NCBI GenBank assembly: GCA_036250225.1
Contig: JAPZLL010000015.1
Coordinates: 744,001 to 808,000, forward strand
DNA from: Cercophora sp. LCS_1
Taxonomy: Eukaryota > Ascomycota > Sordariomycetes > Sordariales > Lasiosphaeriaceae
Length of the DNA: 64,000 bases
Direction of reading: 5' to 3'
The position numbers and the translations under genes were made by a program. How positions within the stretch are numbered: position 1 is the stretch's first letter; the number at the start of each line of letters is the position of its first letter. The notes under the pieces were generated by a model that was given only the letters and a program-made list of their open reading frames with translations, had not been told where the DNA came from and ran no database searches. This document shows positions 31,614 to 42,067 of the stretch, in pieces.

Positions 31614-33165
31614 ATGGATGAGGCCACGCCGCCGGACAGCTCGACGTCGCATGATGGCGAGTTCCGCACGGGGTGGGTTTCGTCTGGCAACGACCGGGGA
31701 ACGCTGGACATATTGTGGGCCTGCGTCATAACAACCACGCTCTGCTGCTGGGTCGCGACACATCCAAACATCGGCAAGCACAAGAGCAAGTGGTTCGAGC
31801 CGTTTGTCGACAAGGTGCATCTCGCTGTCATTGGCCTCTTGGGGCCCGACCTCATGTTCAGCATTGCGCTCGGCCAGCTCTCTAGCGCGCGACGCAGCGT
31901 GCGCAAGTTCGGTGCTGAGACCAGCGGCGCTTGCAGTGGCAGAAAGTGGACGCTTCGGCACGCCTTCTTCGCCGACATGGGCGGCATGTTTCTCGCTAGC
32001 CCCGACTTTCCCGACGGCTTTCCCATCAACGCGGAGCAGCTTCACTGGCTGGTCAAGCACGGACACCTGGATTTCCCGGACATGGACAACATGAACATTG
32101 GCGAACGAAGCGCCAGCGACACGCTGTCGCGCATCATTGCCGCCTGGCAGGCCGTTTGGTTCTCGGTCATTGAGATCCAGCGGCTGAGAAACGGGCTGCC
32201 CATGTCTGCCCTCGAGCTGACCACGCTGTCGTACGTCTTTGTCATGTTGGCGACGCAGGTCTGCTGGATACGGAAGCCGTCCATCACACGCCCCGAAACC
32301 GTCACAACTAAGGGCAACGAGGCCGTCAGCCAGATCCGAGCCTGGGCAAAGAACAATGTAATTCCGATCCCTCTCAATCACCAAGCCATACACTCACATA
32401 TATGTTCTGTGCATCTAGACCCATCCCGACCTCGTGCTGGAAGAATGGTATCGCACTCCGCTCGACTTCCTCAACGGGCCCCGTTTCCTGCTGGAAGCCC
32501 ACTGGTTCTACTACACACGCCTGGCCCAGATGTTCTGGATTCCCATTGGGTCCCGTCCCGTGACAAGCAGGCCGTGGGACCGCGTTCCCTCGGACAGCTG
32601 GATTCCTATCGAGCTGTCGTGGGTCATCGCGACCTCGGGTGGTTTTGTGCTGATGGCCTTTAGCGGCTGGTTCCTTCTCGGCTGGAACTTGGCTTTTCCA
32701 ACGACGGCCGAGTTGTGGGTGTGGCGAGGGGCCGCCATTTACCACGCCGTGTTTGGGGTCACCATCAGTCTCTACTACCTCATTGAGTGCATGAAGTGGC
32801 ACGCCGCAGCCGTGCGGGGCGGTTCGGGAAATGTACCCACGAGGTACACCTTGACAGTGCTGGAACTAGGGGACGGTGCCGATCCTGAATCCCATATCGG
32901 GTGGGCGAGCGTCTCTCAGGGGGTGTGTGCACGTATCTGGTCTCGGATGTCTTTGCTGGTTGACAGAGTGACGAATCTATCCTTGGATAAGGATCCGACA
33001 ATGAGGATGCCGTTTGGAACGCTTGTCTTGACGACCGCCCTGACAATTGGCTATGTGGCTTCTCGAGCCTGTTTTGTAATTGACGACTTGATGTCCTTGC
33101 GACTTCAGCCAAGCGGCGTTTACATCACGGTCAATCAGTACGTTCCGTTTTGGGGTGGCGGCTGA
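31614..33165 (+). CDS. Fungal integral membrane protein, unknown function (496 aa)
   Basis: Two exons (31614-32357 and 32419-33165) joined by a 61-nt GT-AG intron in phase 0. The N-terminus after the start has GNDRGTLDILWACVITTTLC, a pattern typical of a large uncharacterised family of fungal membrane proteins. Predicted helices include ILWACVITTTLCCWV (about residues 31-45), LAVIGLLGPDLMFSIALG (about 67-84), LTTLSYVFVMLATQVCW, ELSWVIATSGGFVLMAFSGW, AIYHAVFGVTISLYYLIE and GTLVLTTALTIGYVASRACF. The start at MDEATPPDSST was chosen over the in-frame ATG at 31446 because of composition. Function unknown. A diverged piece of this gene lies just downstream (33560-33670). Confidence 0.8.
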
Positions 33166-33180
33166 CGTCGGCCTTCGTCG

Positions 33181-33585
33181 TTAGGTCTTGGGCTGCCGTG
33201 GGTGGGCTCGTGGCGTGCATCCCAGGCGATCGCGGAGGGCGACGAGGGCCGCGTGGAGGTTGGGGCCGACTTCAATGGTCCTGCTGTTGCACGTGATTGT
33301 TGTCTTGAGATCTGAACTGCCCCAGTGGTACGAAACGGCGGTGAAGGGGGGCGACCTGCCGTCGAAGGGGAAAGGTGTCAGCCGAATGGAGATTTGCGCC
33401 GAGCTGGAGCTGGGGACGTGTGGAGGAGAGGCAAGTCCGAGGCCGTAAGGTCCCCACCACCCTGACCCGATTGGGGGCTGGTAGTTGCTGGCTCGATTTC
33501 TAGCAGGCGAAACTCGGTGACGTTGGGGGTGATGACGCGTCGGCGGTCGTATCTGAATGACACTGCTGGGTCGCAACACGTCCAA
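33181..33585 (-). pseudogene. Degraded HET-domain gene fragment
   Basis: The minus-strand frame contains PPFTAVSYHWGSSDLKTTIT and EVGPNLHAALVALRDRLG. This is the N-terminal signature of the fungal HET (heterokaryon incompatibility) domain: a Y-x-W-G turn, then an nL..AL..LR helix. The expected opening segment is present in another frame (VTEFRLLEIEPATTSPQ near 33500), so a frameshift separates the two. The frame stops shortly after the first motif, without the rest of the domain (about 150 residues normally). I read it as a truncated, frameshifted relic. Functional HET genes trigger death of incompatible fused cells; this copy cannot do so as written. Confidence 0.6.
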
Positions 33586-33670
33586 GAATCAGAAAGCACA
33601 AGAGCAAGCGGTTCGAGCCATTTGTTACCAAGGTGCGTCTCGCTGCCGTTGGCCTCTTTCCGTGGAGTCA
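33560..33670 (+). pseudogene. Duplicated scrap of the membrane-protein gene
   Basis: About 100 bases (CTGCTGGGTCGCAACACGTC and onward through GTTGGCCTCTT) match 31744-31840 of the intact membrane-protein gene with roughly 85% identity and no gaps apparent. They correspond to the stretch around CCWVATHPNIGKHKSKWFEP. The copy lacks flanking exon sequence on both sides and overlaps the upstream end of the HET fragment, so it is a dead duplicate left by a rearrangement. Confidence 0.75.
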
Positions 33671-33797
33671 CTCTTCATGCTGCAAAATCCTCAACATGAA
33701 CGGGAGTTCCGTGCTCGTACAGACTCTGTGCAATACAATACAAATACAGATACAAATACCGCCGGTCCTCCTTAACCTCCAGCTTGAAGCTCATCAC

Positions 33798-34687
33798 TTA
33801 GTCTGAGTCCTCACCCATCACATTTTCAATGAATCCCATCACACCTTCAAGCAGATCCCCAGCAAACGAGTCTTCACTCCTCTCATTCGTTGCCGCTTCC
33901 TGTCTCGAGGCCTCTCGAGGCCTGGCAGACTGCTGAGCGGCAGGAACAGGGCTTGCCCCCACCTCACCACCCGGCACAGGAGATGCCCCTGCCTCAGCGG
34001 CTGCCGAGCCGCGTGGCCTAAAGGGATATTGGGTGCCCTGGACAAGACACACGCTAACCTCGGTCTCGTACTGTGTGATGGTCGATGTGGTCACTGTGAT
34101 AGTGGAAGGGATGATGGAGTTGACGTGCGTGGCGTTGAGGTGGACTGTTACTGTCGAGGTTCCGGGTAGGGTCACGATGAATGTCTTTTCGCAGAGGGCT
34201 GGGTGGGGGGCGGGAGTTAGTGATGAAGTGCAGCAGGAGGGGTCAGATGCTGGCTGCTACGTACCGTCTGTTTCTGTCTTGTTGATCTTGGTCTCGATGG
34301 TCACGGCTGTTGATGTGATGGTCGTCATTGGTAGTGTCTAGATACCTCTGTTGGTAAGTACTAGACAGACATCTTCAATTCATGGGCTGGAGGAAGGGCA
34401 ACGTACAACGTTCGTAGTGACCCAGTTGATGTGTGCTGTGGTGACGTTGTGCTCGTAGACGGTTACGATCTTCTCGAATTGTCTCGCGCATTCGCTGACG
34501 CCGCTGCCACAGCTGGCAACCACAGCTGGGTGGTCCAATGCATCCGCTGCAGCGACCGGGCAGTTAGGACCCAATCATTGGCCGAGAACGACAAACGGAG
34601 CGGAACCGTACCTGATGGCGCAGCGGCACCAAGGACGCCGAGGCCGATGACGGCAACTGCCTGAGAAATATGCCGGGAGATGTGCAT
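33798..34687 (-). CDS. Small secreted protein, Thr/Val-rich (229 aa, 4 exons)
   Basis: Four exons are inferred (34687-34612, 34546-34407, 34337-34265 and 34198-33798) with consistent phases. A signal peptide (VAVIGLGVLGAAAPS, cleavage near residues 21-24) precedes a short domain with two Cys (VVASCGSGVSECARQFEKIV). Thr/Val beta-type repeats follow (YEHNVTTAHINWVTTNVTLP, ITSTAVTIETKINKTETD), then CEKTFIVTLPGTSTVTVHLN and ITVTTSTITQYETEVSVC. The C-terminal ~75 residues are Ala/Pro/Glu-rich and acidic, ending ENVMGEDSD. Four Cys in the mature chain suggest two disulfides. Function unknown; size and secretion fit an apoplastic or cell-wall small secreted protein. A TATATA element lies about 115 bases upstream. 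Confidence 0.78.
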
Positions 34688-34800
34688 GGCGAAGACTTGG
34701 GGAAACAGGAGCGGCGGTGATCAAGCTCTTTCAATGCGAAGAATTGTTGACGTACGAGATTTCTCGCCTGAGCGGTTCGGCAGTCCTGGACCGCTGACCC

Positions 34801-34806
34801 TATATA
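34801..34806 (-). promoter_or_regulatory. TATA box
   Basis: TATATA, about 115 bases upstream of the start codon at 34687 on the minus strand, fits as the core promoter of the small secreted-protein gene. Confidence 0.5.
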
Positions 34807-36453
34807 GATCCCTCCCCCTTGCACCCGTCCACCAAACCTCGCCCCAATCTCCGATGGCGACCCCAGACTTTTCTTGTGGAGAGATGAACATCAGCATGGC
34901 GTTCTAGATTCCCTCCCAATCTCAGCTTTCGTCGTCAATAGCACAGCGAGGATCGCAGGGGACAGTTGGGTTCGGGCGGCGGCCGACCACTTCCAGAAAC
35001 GCCACTTGCAAACGCAAGCTGGCTCAAGCCGGCCACGCTGAAGAAGCAGCCTGCTGGGATTTGGTGGAGATGCCGGCGCAGGCTCCTGTGTTCTAGACCT
35101 CCTCACCTCACCTCGCGTGCTGTTTTTTTCCTTCTCATGGCTGGCTGAGAATGGTGGCTAGCTGACGATCGGGGAATGCAATTTCAGGGGACCACCAGTC
35201 TAGACTCCTGAGAAAGGAAAAGCCTTGCGGTTTGTTTGGTCCGGGCTTGCGTCCAGGCTAGGTTCCGGAGCACGTGTTTCAGAGAAGCCTGCGGTGGTTT
35301 AGATCACATCCCACGGAGGCGCTCGTGGCTAGCTGAACGGAAGCGGGCCTAGACCTCGGATCGAGCACCTGCATGGTGGATTGGCTGAAATGATCGTTGT
35401 TCATTGCGGTCCGTCTCGGGTGGCTTGCGCCATTACCCCGGCTCCTGCCGAGGAACCTGCGCCACGTTGGGGGTTCGCTTTTGTTTTGCGGGATCAGGGG
35501 CAAAAGGCCCGGTCACGGTTAGGTATGGAGTGTGCAGCAACGACCCTTTTCAGGCATCTGATGCATTTTATTTTGGTTGTGAAAGAGTTGGAGGTGCAGC
35601 AGGTTATTGGTGGTGTATTTAGTTGCAGAAGGAAAGGAAAACTTGCGATGAGGGCTGGCTGCAAACCAGGCCATTTATTACATAAAGCCTGTTTAGACTG
35701 GTTTAACCCCCTGGAAAAGGGCGTTTCCCGAAGCCACAGTCCTACCAGGCCCTTATCCGGCGTGGTCAAGACTCTCTGCTCTTGACGGGTATGCATTCTA
35801 TGGCTAGCTGAGCTGGTGGCTGCTACTGCATCAGAAACTCAAAGGGGCTCGATGGCGTCAGTTGTGTGATTCCGATTCACTAGCAGACCAGCGGTGGCCG
35901 CGTGGCCCGGGAACTCGACGTGATGGTACGTTCAGCTTCTGTTTCCCAGCCACGCCAGGGAGTTGGCGCCGTCCAGAACACATGGGTGCTAGCTGTGTTG
36001 GGAGCTAGGTTGCAAACCTCCACGTCCGTCGTCCACCAGTCCCATAGCACCTCATATTCCATCATCATCATCATCATCATGCACTTGGCTGGAACTCGGG
36101 GCTACCTTGGACCGGCCGCGCTTCATGCAAAATTCCATTGGCTCAGGTTACCTTAGCTTGAGGTGACAGGCTGGCCAGCGACGCATTTGCACTGCATCCC
36201 ATGCTGATCCGCTTCACACCAGACACACACCGTGACAACAATGGTTGGAGGGGCTGCAATGACCTTCAACGCGACCTTGGAGGGCGGGACGAGTATAAAT
36301 TTGACTGTCGTTCCCGCTCATGGGTCGAAACTAAACATCACTGCACTTGCAAACTTGTCTCGAGACTCCCTCTCCATCGAGATCTTCCCTTCACACAACA
36401 ACCCAACCAAGTCGATCCCACCCCGGTCAGCCGCCGAACCAAGACATATCACA
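34807..36453. other. Intergenic, ~1.65 kb
   Basis: No supported gene. Contains a short ATC/CAT microsatellite near 36059-36080. A TATAAAT element near 36293 belongs to the downstream lectin-like gene. Frames at 35381-35785 carry no motif. Confidence 0.5.
36293..36299 (+). promoter_or_regulatory. TATA-like element
   Basis: TATAAAT about 160 bases upstream of the ATG at 36454. Its position inside the alternative longer reading frame (in-frame ATG at 36232) argues that the shorter start is real. Confidence 0.45.
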
Positions 36454-37117
36454 ATGGTGAACAGTGACGTCGTATGTTCCCTGCCTCTCCTTACCATTAT
36501 GGAATCATTAGGTGACTAACACGTCTTCTACCAGCTCCCCTCCGATGTTGTTGCCGTCGAGAGCAAGTCCAGGGGCTATCTCTTCTACGTCAACAACAAG
36601 TTTCAGCTCGCTTACCTCCTCGGACCCGAGGGCAAGGGCAAGGACTTCCAGGTCGTCGTCATCAAGGATGCCGTGAACAAGCCCATCTACGTCAACAGCC
36701 AAGTCACCCAAATTGCTGCCATCTCGTGGGTCAACCCCCAGAGTGGCAGCAGGGAGGTACGACATCCATCCCTTGTCACCACCTTATGGCAGCCCGCTAA
36801 CGCCGCAACACCAGATCCGCGTCTACTACTCGGCCAAGGACACCAAGATCCTCAGCGAGGTGTATCTGACCAACGAGGGCATCTGGACCGAGGGTGCTCT
36901 GCACCAAGGCAACAAGTTCGCCGTCAAGGCGGGGTCGTCCATCTCGGCGACGGTCACGCGTGGCCCGGACAGCAAGCCCACTGGTATCAAGGTCTACGCC
37001 GCAAAGGATGACGAGTTCAACCAGTATGATCTGCCCAACATTGCCGTGTTCCAGACCGATTTTGGGTTTGAGTGGAACGACCCGTCTATTATTACGTCCA
37101 AGGTTGCGTCGTACTAA
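36454..37117 (+). CDS. Fucose-lectin-like cytosolic protein (180 aa, 3 exons)
   Basis: Exons 36454-36471, 36535-36756 and 36815-37117, all phase 0. The start ATG is in a strong CACAATGG context and gives MVNSDV|LPSDVVAVES. The chain has the short beta-strand/Trp pattern of fungal fucose-specific (Aleuria-type) beta-propeller lectins and related proteins: ISWVNPQSGSREIRVYYSAK, then KILSEVYLTNEGIWTEGAL, SSISATVTRG and GIKVYAAKDDEFNQYD. It is shorter than a full six-bladed lectin (about 310 aa), so it would hold about three blades or act as an oligomer. No signal peptide. The assignment is by pattern only; sugar-binding residues cannot be verified. Confidence 0.65.
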
Positions 37118-38017
37118 GTTTGCATGTCGAGGCACATGTTTGCAATGGAGGGCAGCGTGGTAGGACAAAAGTGCGCGGTACCTAGGTAGCTGGAACTGGG
37201 TTTGGATTTGGAAGGGTGTGATGGTTTGAACAGTGTGGATTCAACATCTCTACTGAGTCAGTCTATCGGCACCTAGGTAGTTATACTAGTCTTGTTTGTG
37301 ATTGTGACTGTTTGGTCTTCTGAACATGGAAACGCGATCGAGATGGTTGTGCAACTCATGATCCGGACCCTCAAATCCAGCATTTCAGGGGTTGTCAACA
37401 CCACACCAACAACCCCCCGTCATCCAGAAAGTCTTCGAGCACCTCATTCACAGCATTCCGGCGCCTGTCCAGAATATCCGAGTATCTTGGGTCAGAATAC
37501 CACTTCGTCTTATCTGCGACGGGCGGTGGAGTCGGGTCGGGGGTGGTCTTCCTGTGAGGAGCGATCCTTGGGCCAGTAACATGCATGACTGTATCTGAGA
37601 TTATCGTAGTGGGCTTCGCCTCTCAGGGGGTGTGGGCTGACGTCGGTCTTCGCCTTTGGGTCTTAGGCACCGTAGCTAGGCTGTTACACACCCTCTACAT
37701 TGATATGGTACCTGGTCTCACCAACAAGCTCGGAGGTAGCCGATGCGCCGCCGTACCGTCACAAGCCAGCAGAGCGCAACCCCGCAAAAGTGGTACTACA
37801 TGTCGCTCGAATCCCGGATTAGGTACCGACTTCTTCATGAACCCCGCCGTCTGGACTATTGGATTTGGGATTTGGGAATGCTGATTGTGCCGCCCTGGCG
37901 CCCACTTCTCCCGACCACTGACAATCCAAGACAACTTGGACAATACCGCTAGAAAAAGCCCCATGATTTCCCTTCAGGGCCTCAGTCGTCGCCCCAATGC
38001 CACTCTCGCACCTCACT
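37118..38017. other. Intergenic with gene-like debris
   Basis: No intact gene. A minus-strand frame at 37395-37586 (KWYSDPRYSDILDRRRNAVN) has coding-like composition but no partner exon. Positions 37619-37670 share short stretches (CTCTCAGGGGGTGTG; CTGACGTCGGTCTTCG) with the 3' part and flank of the membrane-protein gene at 32914-33190, suggesting further duplicated fragments. Confidence 0.4.
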
Positions 38018-38335
38018 ATGGCCTTCATGCCCATCATCCTCTTCCTCGCCGCAATATGGGCCCCAAAGACCCAAGCCACCTGCCCAATCATCCAACTTGA
38101 CTGTAGCACCATCCTCCCCCCAACAGGGAACACCACCCTCGGCTTCTGCAAATACCAAAACGTCCGCTGCGCAGCTCCCCCAACCGGGCCCCTCTGCTGG
38201 GCGAGACCACAATGGCCTCCCATCGACAACTCACCCAACACCGGGGCCCTCGCCCCAGCCGACGTCTCATGCGCCGCCTCCGAAGACTGTCTCTACATGG
38301 ACATCTGGATCCCATCCTCCCAAACAACCACTGAC
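38018..38335 (+). pseudogene. 5' stub of a type-B carboxylesterase
   Basis: The open frame begins with a signal peptide (FMPIILFLAAIWAPKTQA). It then reads like the first ~100 residues of a fungal type-B carboxylesterase/lipase: LDCSTILPPTGNTTLGFCKY, VRCAAPPTGPLCWARPQWPP and the signature ASEDCLYMDIWIPSSQ. In active enzymes this signature is followed by the GGGF oxyanion hole and the GESAGG nucleophile. Here the homology ends a few residues after the signature, and the sequence changes to an unrelated membrane-protein gene. With no Ser, acid or His of the triad, this is a truncated relic. An in-frame ATG also exists at 37997. Confidence 0.65.
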
Positions 38336-38367
38336 AGCCAACCCTGGAATCCCTCAAGCTGCGGACC

Positions 38368-39491
38368 ATGGCCGAAATCTGCTCCATTATGGTGCCCCTT
38401 CTCCTCACGACGCCCTATGTCGCAAACTCACTCAAGGCCTTCCTCAATATGTTCTACCTTACTGCCGACGTGCCGGACGAGGTGCGCCCCTTCCCCGAGG
38501 TGCCATATAACGTCTTTGTGCGGCTACACACGAGCGCGTTCCGTCCAAAGCGTGGCAGCGGCGGGCACCAGGTGTTGCCCCTGGCCGATGCCGTCAACCG
38601 CCGTTTGTTTTCGCGCGACTCTTTGCTTGGACCTCACGTTGAGGCTGGCGCTAGTATCTCCACGTCTGGGGATCACTCCAGAACCAGGAGGTTTGCGGTC
38701 CCTGACTGGGTTCCCTTCTTTGGAGGTGGGCCGGAGAATTGATGTCCCAAATGCAGCGCATGTCAGAATGGGTATATGTGGAGAACGCCGTCGTGGTGAC
38801 GTGCCGGCAGCGGGTGATAGTCACTATGGCGGCCGCAGCCGTGTTGGTCGGTGGTGGCCTGGCAATCGGACTGACGCTCAAGGGAAAGCTGGAGGCCGTG
38901 GACCCGTTCAACATTACGCTGTACGCTTGGGCAGTTGCGGCCTTTCTGGTGCTGGTCATGCGCAGCATCAGCGTGCGCGATTGGGCCTGGGCCGACTTTC
39001 TGCATGGCACAGCCCGTTGCCGGAGCGTGTCGGAGCTAGCGGCACTGACGGGGTGTCACGACCAACTGGTGTTGGCCAAGCTGTTGCACGACGAGAAGGA
39101 CTCCATCCTGGTGACGCGCGGGCCGTACAACTCGGTGTTTGCGCGCCGGGCAGAGGGTGATGCCGATGGATTTTCGATCGATGTTCCTGTCCGCACGAGG
39201 ACCATGCTCCTCAGCGGGCTTACCATGGTCAAGGCTGAGACGCCACTGGGCCACGGGCTGGTATGCCTCGATGCACGGCGGGGGAACGGCTATTCAGTTG
39301 TTACCCACCGCGGCGTTGGCAATAAGTCGGACAACGAGCTGATCTGCCAGGATATTGACCGGCTGGGAATGTCTGATAGGGCCAGGAATCGTGGCGCCCC
39401 TACTGTGTCCTTGCCGATGAAATGGAGCAAGCAGATGGAGTGGCGGCGGGTTGAGGGTGTTTACGCTGAACTTGATGCTGCGTTTGTGTAG
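38368..39491 (+). pseudogene. Fungal membrane protein gene with apparent frameshift
   Basis: Two abutting frames appear to be one gene. Frame one (38368-38742) reads MAEICSIMVPLLLTTPYVAN ... HSRTRRFAVPDWVPFFGGG. Frame two (to 39491) continues with MSQMQRMSEWVYVENAVVV. Two TM helices follow (VTMAAAAVLVGGGLAIGLTL; ITLYAWAVAAFLVLVMRSIS) and a family-type segment WADFLHGTARCRSVSELAAL ... QLVLAKLLHDE ... RGPYNSVF. The shift lies at about 38725-38742, where no proper intron fits: GTGGGC...TGCAG is only about 30 nt and gives the wrong phase. It is either a frameshift mutation or a sequencing error. The 5' side abuts the carboxylesterase stub after a stop at 38332, so the original N-terminus may be lost. 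Function unknown. Confidence 0.6.
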
Positions 39492-40282
39492 TAATTATGC
39501 CGAGAGACGGTTCGTCCGACAGTTCAATTTTTGGACCAAACGAAAGCAAGCTAAAGTTGGACGGTCACTCGGGAGGATTTGAATACCTATGGGATAGTGG
39601 AACTGTATCTCACCCGTTGGAACTCGAGGGAGGAGATATACCGGCGTGGATACAGTTGATGTTAACGAACAGAGATTTCCAACACGATTGACTGCCTTGG
39701 CAATTGCGGTGAATTGTGACACACATTTATCTTGTGAGACCATCCACAGCGGGTTCAACGCGATCGGCCATCACCAGTGTGTATCGGTGATACGGACCGA
39801 ATCTATCTCTTCGTCCTCGCCAATAGGATTAAGGCGCCTTCAGGAGTGAAGGAACTCCCCGGGTCTAGGACACTGATGGACGGGCTTTGTCCGCCGGGGC
39901 ATGAAGGGAAATATGGATAGTCTATTAGATGCAAAGGGGTCAGAATAAAACCCGTATCTCATTTTTTGGGGGGAACGATGTCCCTGGTTCTACTCCAGCC
40001 GCCCACAATACATGGTCACAAATCCCAGAACTTTCCATTTCGCTAAGGCACACAAGCAACCTTAGGATCCTTTACAGATATTTGCTTGGACAGTTCACTC
40101 GTATGTTCATGATAAACCTTAGGGCAACGGATTGGAAGCACGATTAACTTAAAAATGAAGTGGCGACTTGACATCCGAGGCTTGAAACTCCTCCGGTACC
40201 CTATCTATCGCAGGGATACAAACTACTGAAGAAGTCAACACCTTGAGCCGCTAGCATCCCTGATATGGCCTATCATAGCATT
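39492..40282. other. Intergenic between convergent genes
   Basis: AT-richer spacer without recognisable genes. Confidence 0.5.
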
Positions 40283-41485
40283 CTACTCCTCACTCTTCAC
40301 TTTATCCCTTTCCACATGGCCTTTATATCCCTTCCCACCCTCTTCTTCCTCCGTCCGTAACATCCTCCTCCAAGAATCTACACCCTTCTCCCCCTCTAGG
40401 TAATCCCGCTGCCCATCCATCCTCCCCTTTAGTTCTCCTATCTTTGTCTCAACCCAATCCGGCACCTCCGCATCTCCATACGACCCAGCCACTGCCTTGA
40501 CAACACCCACAACCTCGCTCCGAAACACCAAATCAACAACAGGAACCAACGACAACAAATCCATATAAAAGAACAAGACCTTCCACACTAAACTATCCTT
40601 CTTCGTCCCGTTCAGCTCATCAACTCGAAACCATATGATCCACCTTATCGTCGCCGGCATCATCAAAAACTCGATCCTCTCCCTGTCGATCGCCAAAATC
40701 ATACCCTCCAGAACATCCCTCTACAGCATCACCTGCTCCACTCTCCTGAGACCCAATGATCTCGCATTGGTGTTTCCGCATTTCCGTCTCGGTGACAAGC
40801 AGCTGATGAATCCTACTATGCGCTTCAAAAAGCTGACGCTGGGTATCCGCAGTCTTTTCCCTTGTTTCGCAGAGTGTGTACTCTGCTTCGTTGAGCTGAG
40901 GGGTGTCGAGTCTGTGGGGGAATCGCCACTGGAGGTGGAGGGTGTCGAGCTCTGTGAGCCAGGCGCTGAGGGTCGGCTCGAGTTGGGCGTTGATGGATTT
41001 GCCGGTGGTGATTTTGGCGGTCGTGTCGGCGAGTGTGGAGGTAATGATTGTGAGGTCGCGGGTGAGTTCTTCGGAGAGGAGGGAGAGGCCGGTTGATATG
41101 ATGCCCAGCTGTTTCAAGTTGGGAGTATTGATTAGCAAGGGGGTGTTGACGGGTGGGCGGGATCAAAACTTGCCTTGTTATTGTGGGAGTTTTGGGTCAT
41201 GGAATGGCGCCGGGTCTGGTCGCAGAGGGCTTCGAAATCTGCCGAGATGGTGGCGGCCAGTTCTTTTCGCATGGCCGTATTGGCAGAGGTGTCAACTGGG
41301 TTTGTGGACGTTGCGAGAGGTGTGCAGAGCTTGCTGATGACAGGGGGCAGGGTTGATTTAATGGCGGCGCGATACTCGTTGTAGGCTTCGCGGTGATCAT
41401 CGCTGAGGTCGATGAGACTCTTGGCTAGATGCTCGACCCATTCGACTCTCTGGGATCCGATCAAGGGATTGGCTGCTCCAGGCAT
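40283..41485 (-). CDS. Coiled-coil protein of unknown function
   Basis: Exon 1 (41485-41174) joins exon 2 (from 41108) through an intron with a GC donor (AAG|GCAAGT) and a standard acceptor; phase 0 gives SHNNK|LGIISTGLSLLSEELT. The chain is mostly helical, with charged heptad-like stretches (LTIITSTLADTTAKITTGKS; CETREKTADTQRQLFEAHSR). The C-terminal part, in another frame (40702-40283), reads MILAIDRERIEFLMMPATIR, a hydrophobic YMDLLSLVPVVDLVF and a Lys/Glu-rich tail. The junction between exon 2 and this part (about 40705-40790) is unresolved: a weak GTCACC donor with the TGTAG acceptor keeps frame, but the sequence around a TAG at about 40721 also looks coding. I do not recognise the family. 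Confidence 0.55.
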
Positions 41486-42067
41486 GGTGGCTTGTCTTGG
41501 GTCACTTCACTTGGTGGTGTGTGCAGGAAACTTGGGGGAAATGCTGTTTTTGGAGTCAAAGAGGATGGGTTGTGGTGTTGGATGATCACAGGGAACCGGC
41601 CTTTGCGATAATGTACCCTGGATGAATGGTGCTGTTCTCTTTCTGGGGGCCAAGGTGTCCAACGGATGACAAAGAACTACGCTGAAAGTTCGGAGGGGTT
41701 TCTATCTGCACAGAAATTAACAGAACTTCATACATCATCGAAGAAATTCCAGAAGCCTGAATCAGCAGGTCTGTCACAAACTGGGTGTTCATACGCCGCG
41801 GCGTGCATGAAGGCTTTGTTTACATCCATTGTGTTTGGAACACATTCTTTGTTGTCAACCCCTGTAAGGTAGAATTGTTGCACAACTTAGTTTTTAAGTC
41901 TCTCTTTGAGCGTCAAAGACATTGTCCATTGTCAGGCGTCATCCATCCAGAGGTCGTCTCATATTAAAAGGTAGAAACCCACAGGATGAAACCAAGTCCA
42001 CCATCAAGCTCTCATCAGAGACACACCGAAACCAACAACACACAGAAACACACGCGCCCTCGCAACC
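41486..42067. other. Divergent promoter region
   Basis: Between the coiled-coil protein (minus) and the LPMO gene (plus). No gene supported. A CA-rich 5' leader precedes the LPMO start. Confidence 0.5.

Noticed and set aside
31524..32393. 289-aa minus-strand frame
   Set aside because: Antisense of the membrane protein, whose sense strand has TM helices and a phase-matched intron.
36059..36080. ATC/CAT run as a coding or regulatory element
   Set aside because: A plain microsatellite without context.
36232..36453. Longer N-terminus for the lectin-like gene
   Set aside because: A TATAAAT element lies inside it and the ATG at 36454 has the better context.
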